In this document: positions 24,690 through 32,281 of the stretch, one piece after another | Position numbering within the stretch: position 1 is the first letter of the stretch | Layout of the letters: each line of letters opens with the position of its first letter | DNA from: JBBQDZ01 sp038237515 | GTDB taxonomy: Bacteria; Actinomycetota; Thermoleophilia; Gaiellales; Gaiellaceae | Assembly (NCBI GenBank): GCA_038237515.1 | Contig: JBBRYP010000031.1 | Location: 1 to 42,874 of the forward strand | Length of the DNA: 42,874 bases | Direction of reading: 5' to 3' | Program-made: the position numbers and the translations under genes | The notes under the pieces: generated by a model | What the model saw: the letters and a program-made list of their open reading frames with translations, nothing else | Database searches by the model: none | Told to the model about the DNA's origin: nothing

Positions 24690-25297
24690 CAGGAGTGCAG
24701 GGCGCGGCGCGTGCGGACGACCTCCGCGACCCAGCGGGGCAGTCGCCGGCGCGCCGTCGCGAGCGCCTCCCGGAACGCCGGCTCGGCGTGCTCGAGGACC
24801 CCTTCCCCGTGGCCGCAGAGCACGACCTCGGGCGAGACGCCGCCGAGGCGCCGCCGTGGCGGGATGACTCGCAGCAGCGGGTGCACCGCGAGGCGCTCGC
24901 CGCGCGCGGGGTAGAACCGGCCCGTCCCGAGCGCGTCGGCGCACGCGAACAGCCGTTCCTGTGGCCACCAGAGGGCCGACTCCTGCCAGTGCCGGCCCTT
25001 GCGGACGAGCACGAACTGAAACGGCGCACCCTCGATCGGCTCGCGTGGCACGACGTGGTGCGGTACGCGCAGGCGCGCGGCGAAGGCGGCGCAGTCCCGG
25101 TTGTGCCGGTCGAGCAGCTGGATCACGCCGGCAGGCTCGCCGAGGGCGCGCACGCGCTCCTCCACCCCGTCGGCCTCGACCGGATCGAGCAGCCAGACAC
25201 GCCCGTCGCACGCGAGCGCGTGAGAGCATCGCTCGTAGCGCTCCTCCTGGATCCACCCGAAGCCGAACGGAAGCTCGTCGCAGAACCTGGCCGCCAC
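24689..25297 (-). CDS. Degenerate metallo-beta-lactamase-fold protein
   Basis: A 202-residue protein. The segment GVIQLLDRHNRDCAAFAARL occupies the place of the HxHxDH metal motif but keeps only part of it, and VSPEVVLCGHGEGVLEHAEPAFREAL matches the later strand-His and C-terminal helix of small MBL-fold proteins. ALWWPQERLFACADALGT corresponds to the central strand that normally carries a metal Asp. It is probably an inactive or altered relative of the superfamily rather than a standard hydrolase. GTG 25297 overlaps the ABC gene's TAG by one base (TAGTG), and its own TGA overlaps the cyclase ATG, so it is tightly coupled to both. Confidence 0.65.
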   Translation of the reverse strand: MAARFCDELPFGFGWIQEERYERCSHALACDGRVWLLDPVEADGVEERVRALGEPAGVIQLLDRHNRDCAAFAARLRVPHHVVPREPIEGAPFQFVLVRKGRHWQESALWWPQERLFACADALGTGRFYPARGERLAVHPLLRVIPPRRRLGGVSPEVVLCGHGEGVLEHAEPAFREALATARRRLPRWVAEVVRTRRALHS

Positions 25298-27150
25298 TAC
25301 CCCACCGCAGCGGTCGACAGCACGTCACCGCTCGCGAGCACGACGCCGTCCTCGCAGCGCGCCTCGACGAGGCCGCCCTGGAACTGCTGGCGGTAGAGGT
25401 CGGCGTAGAGGCCGCCGCGGGCGAGCAGCTCGCGGTGCGTGCCGCGTTCGACGAGGCGGCCCCGGTCGAGGACGAAGATCACGTCCGCGGCCAGGATCGT
25501 CGAGAGGCGGTGGGCGATCGCGATCGTCGTCCGGGTCTCCATCAGAGGCACGAGAGCCGCCTGGACGAGCCGCTCGCTCGCCGTGTCGAGAGCGGAAGTC
25601 GCCTCGTCGAGGATCAGGATCCGAGGATCCTTCAGGATCACGCGCGCGATCGCGAGGCGCTGCTTCTCGCCGCCCGACATGCGGTAGCCGCGCTCGCCGA
25701 CGAGCGTGTCGAAGCCGGACTCGAGCTCGATGATCCGGTCGTGGATCGCCGCCGCGCGCGTCGCCGCCTCGAGGTCTTCCTGCGAGGCGTCGGGGCGGGC
25801 ATAGAGGAGGTTCTCGCGCACGCTCGAGTGAAAGAGGTAGGTCTCCTGCGTGACCATCCCCACGAGCTCCGCGAGCGAGGAGAGCTCGATCTCGCGGATG
25901 TCGACGCCGTCGATCTCGACGCTCCCGCGGGTGACGTCGTAGAGCCGCGGTACAAGGTAGGAGACGGTCGTCTTGCCCGCGCCGCTCGGGCCGACGATCG
26001 CGGCGAGCCGCCCCGGGCCCACCTCCAGGCTCACGTCCTCGAGCGTCCAGGGGCGCGGACCCGCGCCGTTCCCGTCGCTCGACGGCTCGTCGTAGCGGAA
26101 GTAGACGCTGCGCAGGCGCACCTCGCCGCGCGCCTCCTCGCGTGAGATCGGGCGCGCGCCCGGTGCATCGACGATGTCGTGGGGCAGGTCGAGGTAGCCG
26201 AAGATGCGCTCGAAGAGCGCGAGCGAGGTTTGCACCTCGACCGAGACCGAGAGCAGCTGGCCGACCGGAAAGAGCAGCCGCGTCTGGAGCGCGGTGAACG
26301 CGACGATCGTGCCGGCGGTGATCGTCGGCCCGGTGTGATGGCCGATGGCGACGCCGGCTGCGAGGTAGATCAGCGCCGGCGTGATCGAGAAGAAGGTCTG
26401 GACGACGGCGAAGAACGAGCGCCCGACCATCTGCTGTCGCACCTGGAGCTCGGCCAGTCGCTGGTTCTCGGCGCGGTAGCGCTCGACCGCGTCCACCTGA
26501 CGGTTGAACACCTTGCCGAGCAGGATGCCCGAGACCGAGAGAGTCTCCTCCGTCATCGCCGAGAGCTCGGCGAGCGACTGCTGGGTCGAGGAGGCGATGC
26601 GCCGCCGCGCCCGGCCAACCCGGTAGGTGAGCCAGACGAAGAGCGGGACGACGAAGAGCGACACGATCGTCAGCTGCCAGGAGATGACGAGCATCGCGAC
26701 GAGCGTCGAGAGCACGGTGACGCCGTTCGACAGGATCGACGAGGCGGTGTTCGTGACGACGCTCTGGACGCCTCCGACGTCGTTCGCGAGCCGCGACTGG
26801 ATCTCACCCGTGCGCGTTCCGGTGAAGAACCGCAGCGACATCCGCTGGAGGTGCGCGTAGAGCTCGTTGCGCAGGTCCTGCATCACCCGCTGGCCGACGA
26901 CGCTCGTCAGGTAGGTCTGCCCGACCCCGATCAGGCCGCCGGCGACCGCGATCGCGATCATGATCCCGACGAGCTCGTAGAGCAGGCCGAGGTGCGGCCC
27001 GCGCCCCTTCGGGAAGAGCGCGTGGTCGAAGACGACCTTGATCAGAACCGGGTTCGCGACCCCGAGGGCGCCGGTGACGAGAATGGAGGCGCCGACGATC
27101 CCGACCTGCAGCCGGTAGGGCCGGAAGAGGCGCGAGATCCGCCGCAGCAT
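25297..27150 (-). CDS. ABC exporter (fused permease-ATPase, type IV)
   Basis: A 617-residue half-transporter. Six membrane helices occupy residues 15-300, then the ATPase domain with Walker A GPSGAGKTT (387-395), Q-loop near 435, signature MSGGEKQRLAIARV (491-504), Walker B and D-loop ILILDEATSALD (511-522) and the H-loop AHRLS. The domain order is that of homodimeric or heterodimeric exporters of lipids, drugs or peptides; only one half gene is here, so a homodimer is most likely. GGAGGG lies just before the ATG at 27150. It follows clpP by 9 nt and overlaps the MBL-fold gene by one base, forming a four-gene operon. Confidence 0.92.
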   Translation of the reverse strand: MLRRISRLFRPYRLQVGIVGASILVTGALGVANPVLIKVVFDHALFPKGRGPHLGLLYELVGIMIAIAVAGGLIGVGQTYLTSVVGQRVMQDLRNELYAHLQRMSLRFFTGTRTGEIQSRLANDVGGVQSVVTNTASSILSNGVTVLSTLVAMLVISWQLTIVSLFVVPLFVWLTYRVGRARRRIASSTQQSLAELSAMTEETLSVSGILLGKVFNRQVDAVERYRAENQRLAELQVRQQMVGRSFFAVVQTFFSITPALIYLAAGVAIGHHTGPTITAGTIVAFTALQTRLLFPVGQLLSVSVEVQTSLALFERIFGYLDLPHDIVDAPGARPISREEARGEVRLRSVYFRYDEPSSDGNGAGPRPWTLEDVSLEVGPGRLAAIVGPSGAGKTTVSYLVPRLYDVTRGSVEIDGVDIREIELSSLAELVGMVTQETYLFHSSVRENLLYARPDASQEDLEAATRAAAIHDRIIELESGFDTLVGERGYRMSGGEKQRLAIARVILKDPRILILDEATSALDTASERLVQAALVPLMETRTTIAIAHRLSTILAADVIFVLDRGRLVERGTHRELLARGGLYADLYRQQFQGGLVEARCEDGVVLASGDVLSTAAVG

Positions 27151-27159
27151 CCCTCCAGA

Positions 27160-27765
27160 CTACGCCGCGCCGCGCAGGCTGCGCGACTGCACGATCTCGT
27201 CGATCAGCCCGTATTCTCTCGCCTCCTCGGCGGCCATGAAACGGTCGCGGTCGATGTCCCGCATCACCTTCTCGACGGGCTGACCGGAGTGCCGCGCGAT
27301 GATCTCGGCCATCCGCCGGGTCATCTCGAGGATCTCCTTCGCGGCGATCTGGATGTCCGCGGGAGTGCCGCGGAAGCCGCCGGACCCCTGGTGGATCATG
27401 ATCTTCGCGTTCGGGAGCGCGAAGCGCTTGCCGGCGGCGCCCCCCGCGAGGATCATCGCCGCCGCGGACATGCCCATCCCGAGGCAGATCGTTCGCACGT
27501 CGGGCTTGACGAACTGCATCGTGTCGTAGATCGCCATGCCCGCATATGCCGATCCCCCGGGTGAGTTCACGTAGAGCGAGATGTCCTTGTCCGGGTCCTC
27601 GGCCTCGAGGAACAGGAGCTGCGCCGTGATCAGGTTCGCGACCTCGTCCTCGACGGACGTGCCGAGAAAGACGATCCGCTCCTTCAGCAGCCGCGAGTAG
27701 ATGTCGAACGCGCGCTCGGCACGGCCATCGGAGTCGACGACCATGGGGATCAGCTGGCTCTGCAC
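27160..27765 (-). CDS. clpP: ATP-dependent Clp protease proteolytic subunit
   Basis: A 201-residue ClpP with the catalytic triad Ser100, His125 (KIMIHQ) and Asp174 (DRDRFMAAEEAREYGLID). It degrades unfolded or tagged proteins in complex with ClpX or ClpC ATPases. The nucleophile region reads GMGMSAAAMILAGG instead of the common GxAASMGxxLL, and the strand after His has GSGGFRG, so this may be a divergent second ClpP of the type actinobacteria keep in addition to the housekeeping pair. GTG 27765 is the likely start; ATG 27744 is in frame. It is first in the operon with the ABC, MBL-fold and cyclase genes. Its promoter shares the 82-nt spacer with the paired inverted repeats. Confidence 0.93.
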   Translation of the reverse strand: MQSQLIPMVVDSDGRAERAFDIYSRLLKERIVFLGTSVEDEVANLITAQLLFLEAEDPDKDISLYVNSPGGSAYAGMAIYDTMQFVKPDVRTICLGMGMSAAAMILAGGAAGKRFALPNAKIMIHQGSGGFRGTPADIQIAAKEILEMTRRMAEIIARHSGQPVEKVMRDIDRDRFMAAEEAREYGLIDEIVQSRSLRGAA

Positions 27766-27787
27766 GTCGGGCTCCCTTCGTTAATGT

Positions 27788-27829
27788 GCAACCTTGCAGT
27801 TGCCCATGGTAGTGCAACCGGCTGGTTGC
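27788..27829. promoter_or_regulatory. Two 16-bp inverted repeats, probable ArsR-family operator
   Basis: GCAACCTTGCAGTTGC (27788-27803, arms GCAAC/GTTGC) and GCAACCGGCTGGTTGC (27814-27829, arms GCAACC/GGTTGC) have the same outer bases and length. Their centres are 26 bp apart, about two and a half helical turns. They sit in the 82-nt spacer between divergent clpP and the SRPBCC-ArsR genes. The natural candidate binder is the ArsR-type protein encoded 415 nt downstream, controlling its own unit and perhaps clpP. Confidence 0.65.
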
Positions 27830-27847
27830 GAGATAAAGGAGGACGCG

Positions 27848-28231
27848 ATGGAGGTCTCGGTGGAGCGGCAGATCGATCTGGACGCGCCGCGGGAGGAGGT
27901 CTGGCGGGCGTTGACGGAACCGGAGCGGCTGCGCGAGTGGCTCGCGAACGACGCGGAGATCGACGTCCGGCCGGGCGGCAGCGGGCGCTTCCGCTGGGAC
28001 GACGGTGAGGAGCGCCACGCGGTCGTCGAGGAGGTGGAGGACGAGCGCCGGCTCGTCTTCGCCTGGGGCCAGGGCGCCGAGGCCACTCGCGTCGAGCTGA
28101 CGCTCGCCGACGCAGTCTCCGGAACCCGGCTGACGGTTGCGGAGACGCCTGTCGGGCCGCGGGCCTGCGCCGGCGCGTGGAGCTGGGCGGTCGAGCTGGG
28201 TCTCCGGCGGGCGCTCGTCGTCCTCGCCTAG
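27848..28231 (+). CDS. SRPBCC (AHSA1/START-like) domain protein
   Basis: A 127-residue protein with the AHSA1-like start VERQIDLDAPREEVWRALTEPERLREWLANDAEIDVRPGG, then GRFRWDDGEERHAVVEEVEDERRLVFAWG and a C-terminal helix. These helix-grip proteins bind hydrophobic ligands or act beside ArsR-type regulators. The ATG at 27848 has a strong AAAGGAGG (27836-27843) 4 nt upstream. The ArsR gene starts 12 nt after its stop. Pairs of this kind are common in actinobacteria; the ligand here is unknown. Confidence 0.85.
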   Translation: MEVSVERQIDLDAPREEVWRALTEPERLREWLANDAEIDVRPGGSGRFRWDDGEERHAVVEEVEDERRLVFAWGQGAEATRVELTLADAVSGTRLTVAETPVGPRACAGAWSWAVELGLRRALVVLA

Positions 28232-28243
28232 GCAGACAGGACG

Positions 28244-28570
28244 GTGCCGCGCGAGGCGGCGGTCTTCGCCGCGCTGGCCGACCCGACGAGGCGTCAGGTG
28301 GTGGAGGCGCTCGCGTCCCGCGCAAGCGCGACGCAGACCGAGCTCGCGGCGGAGCTGCCGGTGTCCCGGCAGGCGGTGTCGAAGCACCTGGCCGCCCTGG
28401 AGGCCGCGGGCCTCGTCGTCCGAGCGCGCGCGGGCCGGGAGACGCGCTTCTCGCTCACCCCTGAGCCGCTCGCCGACGCCGCGTCGTGGATGGCGGAGGT
28501 CGGCGCTGCCTGGGACGCGCGCCTGGCGCGCCTGAGGCGCCATCTGATCGATCGGGACGCTCTGCAGTAG
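28244..28570 (+). CDS. ArsR-family transcriptional regulator
   Basis: A 108-residue winged-helix protein: FAALADPTRRQVVEALASR, TQTELAAELPVSRQAVSKHLAALEAAGLV (recognition helix SRQAVSKHL) and the wing VVRARAGRETRFSLTPE. No metal-binding CVC motif is present, so it belongs to the metal-independent group that pairs with SRPBCC proteins. GTG 28244 is 12 nt after the SRPBCC stop, so they are co-transcribed. Autoregulation through the inverted repeats at 27788-27829 is likely but inferred. Confidence 0.9.
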   Translation: MPREAAVFAALADPTRRQVVEALASRASATQTELAAELPVSRQAVSKHLAALEAAGLVVRARAGRETRFSLTPEPLADAASWMAEVGAAWDARLARLRRHLIDRDALQ

Positions 28571-28652
28571 GCAAGCGCAGAGTAGCGATGGACGCCGCGG
28601 GAATATCCAACCGCACGAACAAGTTTTTGCGTGGTCAAGCTGAGGAGCGACG

Positions 28653-29576
28653 ATGAAGCTGGAGGGAGTCCATCACGTCACGTGCATCACCGGCGATGCG
28701 CCGCGCAACGTCGACTTTTACACCCGCGTCCTCGGCCTTCGGCTGGTGAAGAAGACCGTCAATCAGGACGATCCGACCGTCTACCACCTCTTCTACGCCG
28801 ACGAGCGAGGCAGCGCCGGCGCCGATCTCACCTTCTTCGAGTACCCGGACGCCCGGCGGGGCAGGACCGGCGCGGGCATGGTTCACCGGATCGTCTGGCG
28901 GGTGGGCTCGCAGGACGCGCTCGACTTCTGGGCGGAACGCCTGCGCGCCGAAGAGGTGGCGCTCTCGCGAGGCGAGGGGCGGCTGCGCTTCGACGACCCG
29001 GAGGGTCTCGGCCTCGAGCTGGCGGTGGCGGAGAGCTCCGACGAGGCGCTCGTCGCCGAGCATCCGGAGATCCCGGCGGAGCTCGCGCTCCAGGGGTTTG
29101 CCGGGGTTCGCGCCTACGCTGCGGAGCCCGCGGCGAGCGCCTCGTTCCTCGAGGGGCCGCTCGCCTTCGAGCGCGGCGGCGAGGGCCGTTGGGAGGCTCG
29201 TGGTGAGCATCGCGGCGGCTTTTACGTCTACGACGAGTCCTCCGGCCGGGGCGTCGGCGGAGCGGGAACCGTTCATCACGTGGCGTGGGCCTCGACGATG
29301 GAGGACCACGAACGCTGGCGCGAGCGAGTCGCGGCGGCCGGCGCGAGCGTGACGCCGGTGATCGACCGCTTCTGGTTTCGGTCGGTCTACTTCCGCGAGC
29401 CGAGCGGCGTGCTGTTCGAGATCGCGACGATCGGCCCCGGCTTCACGACCGACGAACCCCTCGAGCACCTGGGCGAGACGCTCGTGCTGCCTCCCGCCTT
29501 CGAGCACCTCCGGACGCAGATCGAGCCGGCACTCGCTCCGCTGCCGGATCCTCGCGGATCCTGGAGCGTCGGTTGA
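28653..29576 (+). CDS. VOC-family ring-cleaving dioxygenase (MhqO-like)
   Basis: A 307-residue protein made of two vicinal-oxygen-chelate modules. The first starts GVHHVTCITGDAPRNVDFYTRVLGLRLVKKTVN; the second contains GTVHHVAWASTMEDHERWRERVAAAG and ends SVYFREPSGVLFEIATIGPGF. His and Glu at the metal positions of both modules are present. The family opens hydroquinone-type aromatic rings in a metal-dependent way and protects from quinone or methylhydroquinone stress. GAGGAG sits 5-6 nt before the ATG at 28653. Translationally coupled (4-nt TTGA overlap) to an MhqD-like hydrolase, as in the classical mhqOD pair. Confidence 0.88.
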   Translation: MKLEGVHHVTCITGDAPRNVDFYTRVLGLRLVKKTVNQDDPTVYHLFYADERGSAGADLTFFEYPDARRGRTGAGMVHRIVWRVGSQDALDFWAERLRAEEVALSRGEGRLRFDDPEGLGLELAVAESSDEALVAEHPEIPAELALQGFAGVRAYAAEPAASASFLEGPLAFERGGEGRWEARGEHRGGFYVYDESSGRGVGGAGTVHHVAWASTMEDHERWRERVAAAGASVTPVIDRFWFRSVYFREPSGVLFEIATIGPGFTTDEPLEHLGETLVLPPAFEHLRTQIEPALAPLPDPRGSWSVG

Positions 29577-30244
29577 CGGAACTCGAGGGCCTCTCGTATT
29601 TCGCCCGGCCGGCAAACGGCGATCCGCAAGGTCTGCTCGTCCTCTTCCACGGCCGAGGAGCCGACGAACACGATCTGGCTTCGCTCCTCGAGCTCCTCGA
29701 CCCGGAACGGCGCTTCCTCGGCGTCACCCCGCGCGGCCCGCTCGCGCTCCCGCCCGGGGGCGCACACTGGTACGCGGTCAGAGAGATCGGCTTTCCCGAT
29801 CCCACCACCTTCCTGCCCACATTCGAGGTCGCCTCCGCGTGGCTCGACGCGCTCGCGACGGAGACGAGGCTCCCGCCGGAGCAGACGGTTCTCGGCGGCT
29901 TCTCGCAGGGAGCGGTCATGACCTATGCCCTCGGTCTCGGCAGGGGGCGTCCCCGACCGGCGGCACTCCTAGCGCTCAGCGGCTTCGTCCCGACCGTTGC
30001 CGGTTTCGCTCTCGACCTCGACTCGCAACCGCTGCCGAGGGTCGCCGTGGGCCACGGAGCCTACGATCCGGTCATCTCCGTCGACTTCGCGCGGCAGGCG
30101 CGCTCGCTGCTCGAGGCGGCCGGGTTCAAGCCTCTCTACCGAGAGTCGCCGCTTCCGCATGCAATCGACCCGCGGTTCCTGACGGAGCTCGCGCCCTGGA
30201 TCGCCGACGCTACGCTCGGCGGCTCGCGCCAGCTTCGGGTCTGA
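29573..30244 (+). CDS. Alpha/beta hydrolase, phospholipase/carboxylesterase type (MhqD-like)
   Basis: A 223-residue serine hydrolase: LLVLFHGRGADEHDL (oxyanion turn), the nucleophile elbow GGFSQGAVMTYALG, the acid in VGHGAYDPVISVD and the catalytic His in SPLPHAIDPRFL. This is the esterase group of Bacillus MhqD and human LYPLA. Together with the ring-cleavage gene it probably processes quinone-derived products. The start is a TTG at 29573 overlapping the previous gene's TGA; it is the only start that gives a full beta-strand 1 without upstream overlap. No separate promoter is needed. Confidence 0.85.
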   Translation: MTELEGLSYFARPANGDPQGLLVLFHGRGADEHDLASLLELLDPERRFLGVTPRGPLALPPGGAHWYAVREIGFPDPTTFLPTFEVASAWLDALATETRLPPEQTVLGGFSQGAVMTYALGLGRGRPRPAALLALSGFVPTVAGFALDLDSQPLPRVAVGHGAYDPVISVDFARQARSLLEAAGFKPLYRESPLPHAIDPRFLTELAPWIADATLGGSRQLRV

Positions 30245-30268
30245 ACGCTGAGCTGCACCGCGCGCGGC

Positions 30269-30862
30269 TCAGGGCGAAGCCGCGTTCGCGACATGGCCAC
30301 AGATGCCGAGGCCGAGGCGTGCCGCCGCGCCACGAGCACGGCGGAGAGCCTGACGACCCTGGTAGAGGGCGCCCTGGATGCTCTCGCTGTCGCCGATGAG
30401 GGACGCGACGCGAAGGCGCTCGGCGGCGGCGATTTCGCCGTCGATCGCGTCGACGAGGGAGCCTGCCGCGGCCTCCATCCCGTCAGGTGCCTCGAGCGCC
30501 TGGAGCTCGCTCGCCTCCAGCTTCGCGAGGCGGGCGCGGCGCTCGAAGAGCCGAGCGAAGGCCGCAGGCGTGCGGGCCTGCGACAGAGCGCTGATCGCTG
30601 CCTCCCGTCGGGCGCAGATCCCGTCCGCTCGTTCGACGAACGAGCGGCCGTGCCCCCCACAGCCGGCAGTCATCGCGAATGCGGCCGCCGAGGCCACCGC
30701 CGCAGCGGTCGAGCACCGCCGGGCTCGAATCGGCCGCCCGGAGGCGCCGCCTGCTCCCTCACGCGCCTCGCGCCTTTGCCGCTCGTCGCTCCCAGAAAGG
30801 AGAGCCACCGCGCTCCCGGCACGGTTCCTGCCGGGCTGAGCCGCGCCGCTACGGGCTCTCAC
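30269..30862 (-). CDS. Putative lipoprotein with a helical domain
   Basis: The frame contains a hydrophobic stretch AAAVASAAAFAMTAGC, whose last three residues form a lipobox (Ala-Gly-Cys). A helical domain follows: FVERADGICARREAAISALSQARTPAAFARLF and LVDAIDGEIAAAERLRVASL, with two more Cys (ICARRE and GICGHVAN) that might pair. The pattern is common to small actinobacterial lipoproteins of unknown function. Starts are ambiguous: 30862 (first), GTG 30808 or another; none gives a short signal peptide directly. Convergent with the MhqD-like gene. Confidence 0.5.
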   Translation of the reverse strand: MRARSGAAQPGRNRAGSAVALLSGSDERQRREAREGAGGASGRPIRARRCSTAAAVASAAAFAMTAGCGGHGRSFVERADGICARREAAISALSQARTPAAFARLFERRARLAKLEASELQALEAPDGMEAAAGSLVDAIDGEIAAAERLRVASLIGDSESIQGALYQGRQALRRARGAAARLGLGICGHVANAASP

Positions 30863-30908
30863 CCCGGCCGGTGAGGATCGTCGTCGGATTCGTTTGCCGC
30901 CGCCGACG

Positions 30909-31541
30909 TCAACCGGCAGGCGCCGCGCCGGGCCGACCCGTTGCTTCCTGGTAGCGCGTCCCGACCGCGCTCCAGTTCACCACGTTCCACCAGGCCGAGA
31001 GGTAATCCGGGCGGCGGTTCTGGTAGCGGAGGTAGTACGCGTGCTCCCAGACATCGATCCCGAGAAGCGGCGTCCGGCCCTCCATCACGGGCGTGTCCTG
31101 ATTGGGCGTGGAGACGACGGCAAGGCCGGTGCCGTCGTGGATCAACCACGTCCAGCCGCTCCCGAACCGCTTCACGCCGGCGTCGTTCACCTGCGTCTTG
31201 AGCGCGTCGAGGCCCCCGAACGTGTCGTCGATCGCTTCCGCGAGAGGACCCTCGGGCTCGCCGCCGCCGCCCGGGCCCATGATCTCCCAGAAGAGGGTGT
31301 GGTTCGCGTGGCCGCCGCCGTTGTTGCGGACCGCAGTCCGGATCGCCTCCGGAAGCAGGTCCAGGTTGTCGAGTATCTGCTCGACGGGGCGATCGGCCCA
31401 CTCGCTGCCCTCCAGAGCCTTGTTGGCGTTGTCCACGTAGGCCTGGTGGTGCTTATCGTGGTGGACCCGCATCGTCTCCTCGTCGATGTGCGGCTCGAGG
31501 GCGTCGTACGCGTACGGCAGCGGCGGCAACTGGAAGAACAT
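30909..31541 (-). CDS. sodA: Superoxide dismutase, Fe/Mn type
   Basis: A 210-residue enzyme converting superoxide to oxygen and peroxide in the cytoplasm. Metal ligands are His27 (RVHHDKHHQAYV), His81 (GGGHANHTLFW), Asp163 and His167 (GIDVWEHAYYLRYQNRRPDYL). GGG at residues 75-77 and the absence of other switches do not settle iron versus manganese. AAGGAGG lies 6 nt before the ATG at 31541, which therefore beats the ATG at 31556. Divergent from lutA with 56 nt between start codons. Confidence 0.95.
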   Translation of the reverse strand: MFFQLPPLPYAYDALEPHIDEETMRVHHDKHHQAYVDNANKALEGSEWADRPVEQILDNLDLLPEAIRTAVRNNGGGHANHTLFWEIMGPGGGGEPEGPLAEAIDDTFGGLDALKTQVNDAGVKRFGSGWTWLIHDGTGLAVVSTPNQDTPVMEGRTPLLGIDVWEHAYYLRYQNRRPDYLSAWWNVVNWSAVGTRYQEATGRPGAAPAG

Positions 31542-31597
31542 CGTTTCCTCCTTCATTGAGGGACTGCCGCGATTCTCTCAGTTGGTAGGTTCGACGG

Positions 31598-32281
31598 GTG
31601 CCTCGGGTTCAGCTCTTCGCGACCTGCCTCGGCGACCTCGTGTTCCCGGACGCGGTCGCGCATGCGGAGGAGCTTCTTCGGAGCGCCGGCTGCGAGGTCG
31701 ACTTTCCCGCACGCCAGGTTTGCTGCGGCCAGCCGGCGTTCAACGCGGGTCACCACGGAGCCGCGCGACGCGTGGCCAGAGGCTTCGCCCGCGCCTTCTC
31801 ACGGGACTGCCCGGTCGTCACGCCCTCGGGCTCCTGCGCCACCATGGTCTCGCACTACCTGCCCGAGCTCGTCGGCTGCGCGCCGTTCGAGATCCGGGAG
31901 CTTTCGGCGTTCCTCGACGCGGAGGACGTGCCCCTCGAGCCTGTCAACGCCGGCCGCACCATCGCCTATCACGACTCCTGCCACATGCTCCGTGAGCTGC
32001 GCATCTCCGAGGCGCCGCGCCGTCTCCTCGAGCGCTCCGGCGCGATCGTGAAGGCGCTCGAGCGCGCGGACCTGTGCTGTGGCTTCGGCGGGACCTTCTC
32101 CGTCCGGCAGCCTGAAGTCTCGCTCGCGATGGCTGACGACAAGCTCTCGAGCGCCGGCCTCGTCGACGCGCTCGTCACTGCCGACCCGGGCTGCCTCATG
32201 CACCTCGGCGGGCGGGCGACCCGACGACCGTCGTCGCCTCCCGTCGTCCACCTCGCAACCGCCCTGGCGCGCGGCGCTTGA
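31598..32281 (+). CDS. lutA: L-lactate oxidation iron-sulfur protein LutA
   Basis: A 227-residue member of the CCG/heterodisulfide-reductase-like family with both Cys-rich motifs: QVCCGQPAFNAGHHG near residues 40-54 and LCCGFGGTFSVRQPEVSLAM near 149-168, plus the Cys in YHDSCHMLREL. With LutB and LutC it forms the complex that oxidises L-lactate to pyruvate. GTG start at 31598. The stop TGA overlaps the LutB TTG by 3 nt. First gene of lutABC. Confidence 0.93.
   Translation: MPRVQLFATCLGDLVFPDAVAHAEELLRSAGCEVDFPARQVCCGQPAFNAGHHGAARRVARGFARAFSRDCPVVTPSGSCATMVSHYLPELVGCAPFEIRELSAFLDAEDVPLEPVNAGRTIAYHDSCHMLRELRISEAPRRLLERSGAIVKALERADLCCGFGGTFSVRQPEVSLAMADDKLSSAGLVDALVTADPGCLMHLGGRATRRPSSPPVVHLATALARGA

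Noticed and set aside
26179..27564. Plus-strand open frame opposite the ABC exporter and clpP
   Set aside because: The opposite strand holds two clear genes; this translation is repetitive Asp/Glu/Arg-rich sequence.
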